From NCBI GenBank assembly GCA_002440625.1, contig DJUV01000034.1:1-6217 (forward strand): DNA of 6,217 nt, read 5' to 3'. Of this stretch, positions 1-5,130 are shown piece by piece. Origin of the DNA: Rhodobacteraceae bacterium UBA6273 (GTDB taxonomy: Bacteria > Pseudomonadota > Alphaproteobacteria > Rhodobacterales > Rhodobacteraceae). Position numbers and translations under genes: made by a program. Position 1 is the stretch's first letter, and every line of letters starts with the position of its first letter. The notes beneath the pieces are model-generated. The model was not told the DNA's origin. It did no database searches and saw nothing but the letters and a program-made list of their open reading frames with translations.

Positions 1-17
1 GGTCGCTTTGGGCGACC
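1..17 (+). repeat. Short perfect hairpin at window edge
   Basis: A 6-bp inverted repeat, GGTCGC (1-6) and GCGACC (12-17), encloses a 5-nt loop TTTGG. No T-run follows, so it is not a standard intrinsic terminator as seen here. It may belong to an upstream transcript cut off by the window edge, or to a structured leader of the aspartate kinase operon. The pairing is read directly; the role is unknown. Confidence 0.45.
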
Positions 18-21
18 GGGC

Positions 22-65
22 GGTGGAGAGGTTGCACCGAGTAAAGAGGTGCGCGCTCTTCCACC
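22..65 (+). repeat. Long imperfect stem-loop in the region upstream of aspartate kinase
   Basis: GGTGGAGAG (22-30) pairs with CTCTTCCACC (56-65) through nine base pairs with a single bulged T at 60. Inside it, GCACC (34-38) pairs with GGTGC (48-52) around a 9-nt loop, with a small internal loop between the two helices. Together with the hairpin at 1-17 this suggests a folded RNA. No known riboswitch, SRP RNA or tRNA consensus is recognisable. It could be a 3' untranslated region, a small RNA, or the leader of the aspartate kinase operon. The absence of a T-tract argues against simple intrinsic termination. Confidence 0.45.
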
Positions 66-135
66 CGTCCTGCCAGAACGCTCCCCCTCCCACCTTCGTC
101 GCACCACCCCAAACCCCAACCGCCCCTTGCCCTCG
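66..135 (+). other. C-rich, G-poor tract (rut-like) upstream of aspartate kinase
   Basis: Between 81 and 130 I count 31 C and 4 G in 50 bases, very unlike the balanced G/C use of the surrounding genes. A C-rich, G-poor, weakly structured RNA is what Rho needs to load, so this could be part of a Rho-dependent terminator for an upstream gene or a Rho-sensitive leader. The in-frame extension of the aspartate kinase frame across it would be proline-rich and unlike the family, so it is probably not coding. The Rho link is inference from composition only. Confidence 0.4.
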
Positions 136-140
136 GCCTT

Positions 141-163
141 TCGCGCGCATAAGAAGCGCGCGA
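141..163 (+). repeat. 8-bp GC-rich hairpin in the aspartate kinase leader
   Basis: TCGCGCGC (141-148) and GCGCGCGA (156-163) form a perfect 8-bp stem around the 7-nt loop ATAAGAA, followed by TTT. It ends 30 nt before the aspartate kinase start. It might be a weak terminator of an upstream gene or a leader structure. The loop also contains TAAGAA (150-155), 17 nt after TTGCCC (127-132). That could be a weak sigma70-type promoter, but the -10 match is poor (3 of 6), so I do not list it separately. Confidence 0.45.
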
Positions 164-181
164 TTTGACCTTGCGGGCGCC

Positions 182-187
182 AGGAGG
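182..187 (+). promoter_or_regulatory. Shine-Dalgarno site that fixes the aspartate kinase start
   Basis: AGGAGG lies 6 nt before ATG 194, close to ideal strength and spacing. It selects this ATG over the longer open frame running back to the window edge and over the second in-frame ATG at 209. Confidence 0.85.
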
Positions 188-193
188 GCCGGA

Positions 194-1456
194 ATGCCGC
201 TTCTCGTGATGAAATTCGGCGGAACCTCGGTGGCTGACCTCGGCCGCATCAAGAACGCCGCCGAGAAGGTCAAGCGCGAGGTCGCGCGCGGCTATGACGT
301 CATCGTCATCGTCAGCGCCATGTCCGGCAAGACCAACGAGCTTGTCGGCTGGGTCGAACAGACCTCTCCGCTCTATGACGCCCGCGAATATGATGCCGTC
401 GTCGCCTCGGGCGAAAACATCACCGCCGGCCTCATGGCGCTGACGCTTCAGGAAATGGACGTGCCGGCGCGGTCCTGGCAGGGCTGGCAGGTGCCGATCA
501 ACACCACCTCGCAGCACGCCGCCGCGCGCTTCATGTCGATCCCGCGCGACAACCTCGACGCGAAATTCGCCGAGGGCTTCAAGGTCGCCGTTGTGGCCGG
601 CTTTCAGGGCCTGAGCCATGAGGGCCGCGTTACCACCCTTGGCCGCGGCGGATCGGACACCACCGCCGTCGCCTTCGCCGCCGCCTTCGCCGCCGAACGC
701 TGCGACATCTACACCGATGTCGACGGCATCTACACCACCGACCCGCGCATCAGCACCAAGGCCCGCAAGCTTGACAGGATCGCCTTCGAGGAGATGCTGG
801 AACTTGCCTCGCTTGGCGCCAAGGTACTGCAGACGCGCTCGGTCGAGCTTGCGATGCGCTACAAGGTGCGCCTGCGCGTGCTGTCCTCGTTCGAGGATAC
901 CGATGACAACTCCGGAACCCTGGTCTGCGACGAGGATGAAATCATGGAATCGAAAGTCGTTTCTGGCGTCGCCTATTCCCGCGACGAAGCCAAGCTTACC
1001 CTCGTCACGGTCGAGGACCGGCCCGGCGTCGCTTCGGCGATCTTCGGGCCCTTGTCCGAGGCCGGTGTCAACGTGGACATGATCGTCCAGAACATTTCGG
1101 AAAAGGACTATGACGAGGCCCACCCGGGTGCTGTCACCGACATGACCTTTTCCTGCCCGGTCAATCAGGTAGCCCGCGCCAAGAAGGCGATGGAAGATGC
1201 CCGCGCCGCCGGCAAGATCAAGTACGAGGACCTCGTCGTCGATACCGATGTCGCCAAGATCTCGGTCGTCGGCATCGGCATGCGGTCCCATGCCGGGGTC
1301 GCCGCGCGGATGTTTGAGGCGCTTGCCAAGGAAAACGTCAACATCAAGGTCATCGCAACCTCCGAGATCAAGATTTCGGTGCTGATCGACCGGAAATATA
1401 TGGAACTCGCCGTGCAGGCGCTCCATGATGCCTTCGAATTGGAGAAGGTGGCCTGA
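194..1456 (+). CDS. lysC: Aspartate kinase (monofunctional, two ACT domains)
   Basis: This cytosolic enzyme phosphorylates aspartate with ATP to give aspartyl-4-phosphate, the committed step toward lysine, diaminopimelate, threonine and methionine. The 420-residue protein shows the whole family pattern. KFGGTSV is at 7-13, SGEN at 72-75, GFQG at 136-139, the catalytic TLGRGGSDTTA at 148-158, and TDVDGIYTTDPR at 174-185. Two ACT domains follow, at about 260-340 (LTLVTVEDRPGVAS onward) and 355-420 (ISVVGIGMRSHAGVA onward). The ACT pair implies feedback inhibition by lysine and/or threonine. The length matches single-function aspartate kinases, and no homoserine dehydrogenase domain is fused. 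The start at 194 rests on the AGGAGG site and on the KFGGTSV motif lying at the usual distance. ptsP follows after 20 nt, so the two are probably cotranscribed. The gene is intact. Some annotations use ask instead of lysC. Confidence 0.97.
   Translation: MPLLVMKFGGTSVADLGRIKNAAEKVKREVARGYDVIVIVSAMSGKTNELVGWVEQTSPLYDAREYDAVVASGENITAGLMALTLQEMDVPARSWQGWQVPINTTSQHAAARFMSIPRDNLDAKFAEGFKVAVVAGFQGLSHEGRVTTLGRGGSDTTAVAFAAAFAAERCDIYTDVDGIYTTDPRISTKARKLDRIAFEEMLELASLGAKVLQTRSVELAMRYKVRLRVLSSFEDTDDNSGTLVCDEDEIMESKVVSGVAYSRDEAKLTLVTVEDRPGVASAIFGPLSEAGVNVDMIVQNISEKDYDEAHPGAVTDMTFSCPVNQVARAKKAMEDARAAGKIKYEDLVVDTDVAKISVVGIGMRSHAGVAARMFEALAKENVNIKVIATSEIKISVLIDRKYMELAVQALHDAFELEKVA
932..946 (+). promoter_or_regulatory. 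Candidate internal translation start for an aspartate kinase beta subunit
   Basis: Inside the aspartate kinase gene, GAGG (932-935) lies 8 nt before an in-frame ATG at 944, which is Met251. Translation from here would give a 170-residue protein holding only the two ACT domains. Known alpha2-beta2 aspartate kinases, such as those of Bacillus subtilis and Corynebacterium glutamicum, make their beta subunit from an internal start at the equivalent place. The motif and spacing are seen; its use here is inference. Confidence 0.35.
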
Positions 1457-1462
1457 TTTCGG

Positions 1463-1479
1463 CCCCACGGGGGGTAATG
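1463..1479 (+). promoter_or_regulatory. G-run ribosome binding site of ptsP, possibly paired with a C-run
   Basis: A run of six G (1469-1474) ends only 2 nt before ATG 1477 and is the only purine-rich stretch available as a ribosome binding site. It is a poor, too-close match to AGGAGG. CCCC at 1463-1466 lies just before it and could pair with part of the run in a tight hairpin. ptsP translation may therefore lean on coupling with the upstream gene, whose stop is 20 nt away. Confidence 0.35.
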
Positions 1480-3723
1480 CCCGAACGAAGTGAAAGCGAA
1501 AGTCGCAAGCTTCTCAGGCGCTTGCGTGACACTCTTGCGGAACCGGGCGCGGGGCAAGAGCGGCTTGATCGTATCACCCATCTGATCGCGGATTCGATGC
1601 AGACCCAGGTCTGTTCGATTTATCTCTTCCGTGACGACGACACGCTTGAGCTTTGCGCGACCGAAGGCCTGAAGAAGGAATCCGTCCACAAGACCCGGAT
1701 GCGCCTTGGCGAGGGTCTGGTCGGCCGGGTGGCGAAATCCTCGACCCCGATCAACACCGGCAATGCGCCTGCCGAAAAGGGCTTTCGCTACATGCCGGAG
1801 ACGGGGGAAGAGATCTATTCCTCCTTCCTCGGCGTGCCGATCCAGCGCCTGGGCGAAAAACTGGGCGTTCTTGTCGTCCAGTCGAAGGACGCGCGGCAGT
1901 TTTCCGATGATGAGGTCTATGCCATCGAGGTCGTGGCGATGGTGCTGGCCGAGATGACCGAGCTTGGCGCCTTCGTCGGCGAGGGCGAGGCCTTGAGCGC
2001 GCTTCATACCCATCCGGCGATGTTCCGGGGTACCACAGGGCAGGAAGGCACGGCGGAGGGCCATGTCTGGCTGCATGAGCCGCGCGTCGTCATCACCAAC
2101 CCGGTCGGCGACGATCCCGACGTGGAGCGCAAGCGCCTCAACGAAGCGGTCAGCCAGCTCAGGGTGTCGGTCGACGACATGATCTCGCTTGCCGACGGTC
2201 AGGGGGCGGAGCAGCGCGAGGTGCTTGAGGCTTACCGCATGTTCGCCCATTCGCGCGGCTGGATCCGGCGCATGGAGGAGGACATTGGCCGCGGCCTTTC
2301 CGCCGAGGCGGCGGTGGAAAAGGAACAGTCGACGGCGCGGGCAAGGCTTGAAACCGTGCCCGACGCCTATCTGCGCGACCGGCTCCATGACCTTGACGAC
2401 CTTTCGAACCGGCTGCTGCGCCGGCTGACCGGACAGGGCACCGACACCGGCGCCGAGATGCCGCAGGACCCGATCCTGGTCGCCCGCAACATCGGCCCGG
2501 CGGAGCTTCTGGACTATGGCCGGCGGCTGAAGGGCGTGGTGCTGGAGGAAGGCTCCGTCGGTTCGCACGCCGCCGTGGTGGCCCGCGCGCTGGCGATTCC
2601 CTTGGTGATCCACGCCGAACGCATCACCACCGAGGCGCTGAACGGCGATGCGATCCTTGTCGATGGCGATCAGGGCATCGTGCATCTGCGCCCCGAGGAA
2701 ACCGTCTCTGCCGCCTTCCGCGACAAGATCGCCATGCAGGCCGCCGCGCAAAGCCGCTACGCGAGCCTGCGCGACCTGCCGGCGACAGCGCTTTGCGGCA
2801 CCACGATCGCGCTTCACATGAATGCCGGGCTGATGGCCGACCTGCCCTCGCTCGTCGGGTCGGGCGCCGAGGGGGTCGGGCTTTTCCGCACCGAGTTGCA
2901 GTTCCTGATCCGCAACCATGTGCCGAAGCGGTCCGAGCTCGCCTCAATCTATTCCGGCGTTCTCGATGCCGCGAAGGGCAAGCGCGTCGCCTTCCGCACG
3001 CTCGACATCGGATCGGACAAGGTGCTGCCCTACATGAAACGGGTGGAAGAGCCGAACCCGGCGATGGGCTGGCGCGCGATCCGCGTCGGCCTCGACAAGC
3101 CGGGGGTGATGCGGATGCAGTTGCAGGCGCTTCTGCGCGCCGCAAACGGCCGGTCGCTGACCCTGATGTTCCCCTTCATCACCGAGTATTCCGAGTTCCG
3201 TGTGGCCCGGCAGATGGTTCTCGACGAGGTCGAGCGCGAGAAGCGGCTGGGTCATGTCCTGCCGTCGGCGCTGGAAATCGGGGCGATGCTGGAAACGCCG
3301 TCGCTGGCCTATGCTCCGGATGCCTTCTTCCGCGCCGTCGATTTCATCTCCATCGGCGGCAATGACCTGAAGCAATTCTTCTTCGCCGCCGACCGCGAGA
3401 ATGAACAGGTCCGGCGGCGCTATGACGTGCTGAACGGCAGCTTCCTGCGCTTCATCCAGCACATCGTCGGGCGCTGCGCTGAGAATGGCACGCCGCTGTC
3501 GTTCTGCGGCGAGGATGCGGGACGCCCGGTGGAGGCGATCTGCCTTGCAGCCCTTGGCCTGCGCACGCTGTCGATGCGGCCAGCCTCCATCGGTCCGGTC
3601 AAGCACCTGATCCGGCGCATCGACCTGACCGCATTGCGCGCGCTGATTGAGGCGGAATGCCAGGCCGATCATGCCAATGTGCGACCGGCGGTGATGGACT
3701 GGCTGGCGACGCAGGACGTCTGA
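1477..3723 (+). CDS. ptsP: PEP-protein phosphotransferase PtsP (enzyme I-Ntr) with GAF domain
   Basis: This is the first enzyme of the nitrogen phosphotransferase system. It takes phosphate from phosphoenolpyruvate onto a histidine and passes it to NPr and then EIIA-Ntr in the cytosol; it is regulatory rather than sugar-transporting. The 748-residue protein begins with a GAF domain (about 20-160, including VCSIYLF and the SSFLGVPI strand). The enzyme I part follows: an N-terminal helical region at about 180-320, the phosphohistidine segment with His364 in GSVGSHAAVVARA, and a PEP-binding barrel from about 440. The barrel has EGVGLFRTE (465-473), FRTLDIGSDK (506-515), MFPFI (564-568), MLETPS (604-609), GGNDLKQ (627-633) and the catalytic cysteine Cys677 in FCGEDAG. 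Length and domain order fit PtsP, not plain PtsI, which lacks GAF. In Sinorhizobium meliloti the GAF domain responds to glutamine, so this is probably a nitrogen-status sensor. NPr and EIIA-Ntr genes are not in the window. Confidence 0.96.
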   Translation: MPERSESESRKLLRRLRDTLAEPGAGQERLDRITHLIADSMQTQVCSIYLFRDDDTLELCATEGLKKESVHKTRMRLGEGLVGRVAKSSTPINTGNAPAEKGFRYMPETGEEIYSSFLGVPIQRLGEKLGVLVVQSKDARQFSDDEVYAIEVVAMVLAEMTELGAFVGEGEALSALHTHPAMFRGTTGQEGTAEGHVWLHEPRVVITNPVGDDPDVERKRLNEAVSQLRVSVDDMISLADGQGAEQREVLEAYRMFAHSRGWIRRMEEDIGRGLSAEAAVEKEQSTARARLETVPDAYLRDRLHDLDDLSNRLLRRLTGQGTDTGAEMPQDPILVARNIGPAELLDYGRRLKGVVLEEGSVGSHAAVVARALAIPLVIHAERITTEALNGDAILVDGDQGIVHLRPEETVSAAFRDKIAMQAAAQSRYASLRDLPATALCGTTIALHMNAGLMADLPSLVGSGAEGVGLFRTELQFLIRNHVPKRSELASIYSGVLDAAKGKRVAFRTLDIGSDKVLPYMKRVEEPNPAMGWRAIRVGLDKPGVMRMQLQALLRAANGRSLTLMFPFITEYSEFRVARQMVLDEVEREKRLGHVLPSALEIGAMLETPSLAYAPDAFFRAVDFISIGGNDLKQFFFAADRENEQVRRRYDVLNGSFLRFIQHIVGRCAENGTPLSFCGEDAGRPVEAICLAALGLRTLSMRPASIGPVKHLIRRIDLTALRALIEAECQADHANVRPAVMDWLATQDV

Positions 3724-3733
3724 GAACGCTCAG
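3720..3733. repeat. Small hairpin spanning both convergent stop codons
   Basis: CTGAG (3720-3724) and CTCAG (3729-3733) form a perfect 5-bp stem around AACG. The ptsP stop TGA (3721-3723) lies in one arm, and the complement of the stop of the opposite gene (3730-3732) lies in the other. It could form in both convergent transcripts. The stem is short and lacks a real T-tract, so it is at best a weak bidirectional terminator. Confidence 0.35.
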
Positions 3734-4512
3734 TTCAACCCGATCGAATTGGCTTCGGCACGGAACTGCGCCTCAACCGCTGCGGCGTCATGCCGGTCGG
3801 CAAGCCGTTCCAGCGCGAAGCGGACATGGGCCATCTCGCGGAAATAGGCGAGAAAGGCGAGGTTGAGGCCGGCGCCGGCTGCCGCGCCAATGACCGGCAC
3901 CGCCTGACTGGCGAGCTTGCGGCCAAGAAGGGCCGCGACGGCGGGGGCGATGCGCCGGATCACCGCCTGCACGGCACCGCTGTTGACGGCGAGGCGGGAG
4001 CCGATGAAGCCGCTGTTGACGCCGTCATCGGCGGCAAAGGGGCCGCCGGCGCCGAAAACCTCAAGGCAGATCAGCCGGGCCTTGTCCGACTTCGGGTCAA
4101 AGCCGTATTCCGCGCCGATCTTCTGCATGGCGCCGAAGAAAAGCGCGACCGTAGCGGGAAGTTCGACCGCCGCCGTGGCGAGCCCGCCGAAACCGCCGAG
4201 CGCGCCGCCGGTGGCCACGGCAAGGCGGTGCCCCCAGTCGCCGGTTTCGGGCACGACCTTCAGTGATCCGACCGCCCCGGCGGCGCGGTAGGCGCCGCTC
4301 AATAGCCCCTCGGTGCCGCCGTCAAGCACGCTGCGCACCTTCGGCGGCAGCGCCGACAATTGCGTCTCCATCCCGCCGCCGAGCTTGTTGAAGGCGCGGA
4401 TCAGGGGGCCATTCGCGCTTTTGGCGCGGCGGGCAAGTCTCGCGATCTCGATCAGCGCCTCGGCTGGCAGTTGGGCATCGTCGGCGCCGGGTCGGGTGCG
4501 TTCATCCATCAT
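3730..4512 (-). CDS. EcsC family protein
   Basis: A 260-residue protein that I recognise as an EcsC-family member. The signs are an alanine/glycine-rich hydrophobic core at about 96-130 with ELPATVALFFGAM (117-129), a charged CLEVFGAGG segment (149-157), and a C-terminal VPVIGAAAGAGLNLAF (205-220) leading into FREMAHVRFALERL. The family is named after a gene next to the Bacillus subtilis Ecs ABC transporter, but its biochemical role is not established. No catalytic motif, signal peptide or clear full-length membrane helix is evident, though the hydrophobic segments suggest membrane association. The start is one of two adjacent ATG codons (4512 or 4509), and no strong Shine-Dalgarno sequence precedes either. 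The acetyltransferase gene lies 42 nt upstream on the same strand, so the two may share a transcript. The gene converges with ptsP, with 6 nt between stops. Confidence 0.88.
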   Translation of the reverse strand: MMDERTRPGADDAQLPAEALIEIARLARRAKSANGPLIRAFNKLGGGMETQLSALPPKVRSVLDGGTEGLLSGAYRAAGAVGSLKVVPETGDWGHRLAVATGGALGGFGGLATAAVELPATVALFFGAMQKIGAEYGFDPKSDKARLICLEVFGAGGPFAADDGVNSGFIGSRLAVNSGAVQAVIRRIAPAVAALLGRKLASQAVPVIGAAAGAGLNLAFLAYFREMAHVRFALERLADRHDAAAVEAQFRAEANSIGLN

Positions 4513-4548
4513 GACAGAAAGATATGGACCGCAGCCCCCCGCTTCAAT

Positions 4549-4562
4549 CCGCCTTCAGGCGG
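4549..4562 (-). repeat. Short GC hairpin at the end of the acetyltransferase gene
   Basis: Read on the minus strand, CCGCC and GGCGG form a 5-bp stem around TGAA, with the TGA stop codon of the acetyltransferase gene in the loop. No T-run follows, so it is weak as an intrinsic terminator and may only attenuate or stabilise RNA before the EcsC gene. Confidence 0.35.
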
Positions 4563-5052
4563 GAGTTTCGGTATCTTTTTCCACCTGCCCGCGCACACCG
4601 TCCCACGCCCCCGGCCGCAAAGCGGCGGCGAGAACCCGGTCGGGGTTGGTCGGCGGCGGCATCACCACGTCGTCGATCCTCTTGAAGCCGAAGCGGCGGT
4701 AGTAGGGCGCGTCACCGACGAGAAGCACCCGTTCCCAGCCCAGCCGCGCCGCCTCGGCCAGGCTTTCATGGATGAGAAGCCCGCCCAGGCCCTCGCCCTG
4801 ACGGGTCGGGTGGACGGCGACCGGGCCGAGAAGCAGCACCGGGCGCCCCGCGACGCGGACCGGCCAGTAGCGGATCACCGCGGCGAGGATGCCGTCGCCG
4901 TCGCGGAGCACCAGACAAAGCTCGGGCACCTTGGCGACGCCGTCGCGCAGGCGGTAGGAGGAAAGCGCCGTGCGCCCCGGCGCGAAGCAGAGGTCGTAAA
5001 GCGCCTCCACCTCCCACCAGTCGGCCTCGGTTTCCTCCTCCAGCCTGTACAA
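4555..5052 (-). CDS. GNAT family N-acetyltransferase (YhbS-like)
   Basis: A 165-residue single-domain GNAT protein, expected to transfer an acetyl group from acetyl-CoA to an unknown amine or protein N-terminus in the cytosol. The acetyl-CoA-binding motif A is clear. Strand LLLGPVAVHP (73-82) is followed by the pyrophosphate loop RQGEGLGG (84-91) and helix LLIHESLAEA. LVGDAPYYRRFGF (111-123) matches the YhbS-type subgroup. The start codon is TTG at 5052. An in-frame TAG lies 13 codons upstream with no other start codon between, and the first GNAT strand begins at residue 2, so a later start would remove part of the fold. GAGAGG (5058-5063) sits 5 nt upstream as a ribosome binding site. It is divergent from the flavin-reductase-like gene and 42 nt upstream of the EcsC gene. 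The substrate cannot be told from sequence. Confidence 0.9.
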   Translation of the reverse strand: MYRLEEETEADWWEVEALYDLCFAPGRTALSSYRLRDGVAKVPELCLVLRDGDGILAAVIRYWPVRVAGRPVLLLGPVAVHPTRQGEGLGGLLIHESLAEAARLGWERVLLVGDAPYYRRFGFKRIDDVVMPPPTNPDRVLAAALRPGAWDGVRGQVEKDTETPA

Positions 5053-5057
5053 GGGCG

Positions 5058-5063
5058 CCTCTC
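5058..5063 (-). promoter_or_regulatory. Shine-Dalgarno site supporting the TTG start
   Basis: On the minus strand GAGAGG is spaced 5 nt from the TTG start codon of the acetyltransferase gene. It supports initiation at this rare codon. Confidence 0.6.
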
Positions 5064-5085
5064 TTCCCGAATCTGCTGGAAATCG

Positions 5086-5114
5086 GCCCTAACATGCGGG
5101 CAGGATCGGTTCAA
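5086..5114 (-). promoter_or_regulatory. Possible promoter of the acetyltransferase gene
   Basis: On the minus strand TTGAAC (5114-5109) is followed after 17 nt by TAGGGC (5091-5086). The -35 part matches four of six consensus bases with the favoured TTGA core; the -10 part matches only the leading TA. The expected start of transcription would leave a leader of about 27 nt before the TTG start. The same layout (TTGACC, 17 nt, TAGCAC) is seen at the tRNA gene in this window, which gives modest support. Confidence 0.3.
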
Positions 5115-5119
5115 ACCGA
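5106..5119. promoter_or_regulatory. Palindrome in the divergent promoter region (operator-like)
   Basis: TCGGTT (5106-5111) and AACCGA (5114-5119) form a perfect 6-bp dyad with a 2-nt centre. It overlaps the possible -35 element of the acetyltransferase gene and lies 11 nt before the ATG of the flavin-reductase-like gene. A protein bound here could repress both. No regulator gene is adjacent, and I do not recognise the sequence as a named operator. Confidence 0.35.
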
Positions 5120-5130
5120 ATGAGGCCAAG

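Noticed and set aside
81..95. CCTCC-like motif as a member of the alphaproteobacterial small RNAs that expose anti-Shine-Dalgarno loops
   Set aside because: In those RNAs the motif sits in a hairpin loop. Here the C-rich stretch is outside the visible hairpins, so I kept only the local pairing idea.
1..150. Open minus-strand frame from ATG 150 to the window edge, possibly a divergent gene
   Set aside because: The translation is low-complexity glycine-rich with no recognisable family start, and no ribosome binding site was evident.
8..193. N-terminal extension of the aspartate kinase frame by 62 residues
   Set aside because: The extension is proline/arginine-rich, lies over a C-rich noncoding tract, has no homology to the family, and a strong AGGAGG site points to ATG 194.
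1165..2919. Long open frame of 584 codons on the minus strand across the aspartate kinase/ptsP junction
   Set aside because: It lies wholly antisense to two well-supported genes. Its translation is rich in H, R, D and Q with no recognisable domain, as expected of a shadow frame in GC-rich DNA.
5104..5120. GGTTCAAACC resembling a tRNA T-arm (a possible tRNA fragment or attachment site)
   Set aside because: The loop would be 6 nt instead of 7, no acceptor or anticodon arm accompanies it, and it reads better as a simple dyad in a promoter region.
4360..5130. Plus-strand frame extending the flavin-reductase-like protein upstream by about 257 residues
   Set aside because: It runs antisense through the EcsC and GNAT genes and has no conserved sequence. 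ATG 5131 has a good ribosome binding site and the typical family N-terminus.
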